Part shown: in pieces, positions 62,688 through 64,000 of the stretch | How positions within the stretch are numbered: the stretch's first letter is position 1 | How the letters are laid out: the number at the start of each line of letters is the position of its first letter | Source: Saprospiraceae bacterium | GTDB taxonomy: Bacteria > Bacteroidota > Bacteroidia > Chitinophagales > Saprospiraceae | DNA: 64,000 nt | NCBI GenBank assembly: GCA_013214355.1 | Contig: JABSSL010000089.1 | Span: 1 to 64,000 of the forward strand | Direction of reading: 5' to 3' | Notes under the pieces: generated by a model | Databases searched by the model: none | What the model was told of the DNA's origin: nothing | Seen by the model: only the letters and a program-made list of their open reading frames with translations | Translations under genes and position numbers: made by a program

Positions 62688-64000
62688 ATGGCAAAAACAT
62701 TATTTGACAAGATCTGGGATGCCCACGTAGTGACCCAGGTTGATGGAGGGTCCGAAGTATTGTACATAGACCGCCAGTTTATCCACGAGGTTACCAGTCC
62801 ACAGGCATTTGATGGTTTAACAAAAAGAAGCCTGCCTGTCTTCCGCCCCGAAAAAACAGTGGCAACAGCAGACCACAATGTTCCTACTGCTAATCAACAT
62901 CTTCCCATCAAAGAAGAACTGTCCCGCTTTCAGGTGGACAAGTTAACGGAGAACTGTAAAAAGTTTGGTGTTGAATTGTATGGCCTAGGCCATCAATATC
63001 ATGGCATTGTTCATGTGATAGGCCCAGAATTGGGAATCACCAAGCCTGGCATGACTATCGTATGTGGCGATAGCCATACCTCAACGCACGGTGCTTTTGG
63101 CGCTATTGCTTTTGGAATTGGTACTAGCCAAGTTGAGCAGGTTTTAGCCTCTCAATGTTTAGTGCTGAAGCGGCCTAAGCGAATGCGCATTACCATAGAT
63201 GGTGAACTTCAACCAGGTGTACTCTCTAAAGACATCATTCTTTATATCATCTCTCAACTGACCGCCAGCGGCGGAACGGGACACTTTGTAGAGTATGCGG
63301 GTACAGCGATCGAGAAGCTATCGATGGAAGCGCGAATGACGATCTGCAATATGTCTATCGAGATGGGAGCGCGTGGAGGAATGATCGCACCGGATGAGAA
63401 GACTTTTGAGTATGTGAAAGGAAAGAAGTTTGCTCCACAAGGCGCAGACTTTGATGAGGCAGTTGCCTATTGGAAGACCTTATATACAGACGAAGGAGCC
63501 ACCTTCGATACAGAATATCATTTTAAAGCTGAAGATATAGAACCGATGGTAACTTACGGGACTAATCCTGGTATGGGGATTAAAGTGTCCGCTAAGATTC
63601 CAATGGTCGAGCAAGTTGACAATCCTGTTACCTACAAGAAGTCCTTAAAATATATGGGACTACAGGAAGGCGAAAGTCTCCTAGGGAAACAGATCAATTA
63701 TGTGTTCATCGGCAGTTGTACCAACTCGAGAATTGAGGACCTGCGATTAGTCGCTAACTATGTGGACGGAAAGCAAAAGGCTGACAATGTCTATGCCATG
63801 ATCGTTCCTGGTTCAAAATTAGTAGAAGAGCAAGTGAAAGCCGAGGGGCTAGACAAAATTTTCCGTGAAGCGGGTTTCGACTTCAGAGAGCCTGGATGCT
63901 CTGCTTGTTTGGGAATGAACGAAGACAAAGTTCCCAAAGGAGAGTACTGCGTGTCCACCTCAAATCGAAACTTTGAAGGACGGCAAGGTCCAGGAGCAAG
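62688..64000 (+). CDS. leuC: 3-isopropylmalate dehydratase large subunit (partial)
   Basis: An ATG at 62688, 13 bases after leuA, starts [17 protein letters not shown]. The frame runs to the window edge (437 codons present of about 465). It is the aconitase-family large subunit that isomerises 2- to 3-isopropylmalate with LeuD. The features [34 protein letters not shown], the iron-sulphur cysteines in [14 protein letters not shown] and [12 protein letters not shown], and NRNFEGRQG at the edge are complete. The gene continues beyond the window. Confidence 0.95.
   Translation, partial: MAKTLFDKIWDAHVVTQVDGGSEVLYIDRQFIHEVTSPQAFDGLTKRSLPVFRPEKTVATADHNVPTANQHLPIKEELSRFQVDKLTENCKKFGVELYGLGHQYHGIVHVIGPELGITKPGMTIVCGDSHTSTHGAFGAIAFGIGTSQVEQVLASQCLVLKRPKRMRITIDGELQPGVLSKDIILYIISQLTASGGTGHFVEYAGTAIEKLSMEARMTICNMSIEMGARGGMIAPDEKTFEYVKGKKFAPQGADFDEAVAYWKTLYTDEGATFDTEYHFKAEDIEPMVTYGTNPGMGIKVSAKIPMVEQVDNPVTYKKSLKYMGLQEGESLLGKQINYVFIGSCTNSRIEDLRLVANYVDGKQKADNVYAMIVPGSKLVEEQVKAEGLDKIFREAGFDFREPGCSACLGMNEDKVPKGEYCVSTSNRNFEGRQGPGA

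Overview
The window looks like a chromosomal segment of a Bacteroidota bacterium, plausibly of the class Saprospiria (inference). The signs are recurrent TAnnTTTG promoter elements, few Shine-Dalgarno sequences (purE, with AGGAGG, is an exception), and a typical gene repertoire: an OmpA protein with thrombospondin-3 repeats, WG-repeat and CotH proteins, a WD40-caspase and paired M16 peptidases. No tRNA, rRNA, CRISPR array, prophage or intact insertion sequence was seen.

Layout. 1-7906 (mostly minus): a YfcE-type phosphoesterase, a papain-fold pseudopeptidase, a carboxyltransferase subunit (PccB type), two methyltransferases and a 1013-residue glycosyltransferase-membrane-TPR fusion. 8094-15241: aspartate aminotransferase with a lipoprotein and a small partner, purU, then a SWIM protein, rlmH, rhomboid and Nudix run. 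15415-19098: an exported WD40-caspase. 19117-24780 (minus): agmatine deiminase and N-carbamoylputrescine amidase, P5C dehydrogenase, a HAD phosphatase and coaD. 24932-28971: pncB and an NrtR-type regulator behind a 25-bp palindrome, a WG-repeat lipoprotein and purE. 29199-34335: OmpA/TSP3 protein, subtilase lipoprotein, and a two-gene coiled-coil membrane module. 34708-44220 (minus): sbcC, sbcD, a YheT-like hydrolase and two CotH paralogues separated by a MITE-like repeat. 44357-51999 (minus): nucleotidyltransferase, single-domain asparaginase, M16 pair, YkuK and ferrochelatase. 52271-55978: surE, lpxB, HMG-CoA lyase and small membrane proteins. 61511-64000: leuA and leuC.

The most unusual part is the gene-poor stretch 55979-57927 and the two large helical-repeat genes next to it (57928-61343). 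It holds two tandem short minus-strand ORFs of 41 and 30 codons that share the C-terminal segment VIVVDIIAP. Five of the nine shared codons differ, all synonymously, which points to selection on the peptide. An intrinsic terminator overlaps the end of the second ORF. The same stretch contains a likely structured small RNA of about 230 nt with promoter and terminator, and broken ORFs that look like gene remnants. The peptides could be precursors or signals that work with the TPR-like proteins upstream; that link is inference from position only.

Several enzymes appear to have lost catalytic residues: the papain-like protein, the second M16 protein, one CotH copy, and the subtilase oxyanion-hole Asn. 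LeuA lacks the C-terminal regulatory domain.
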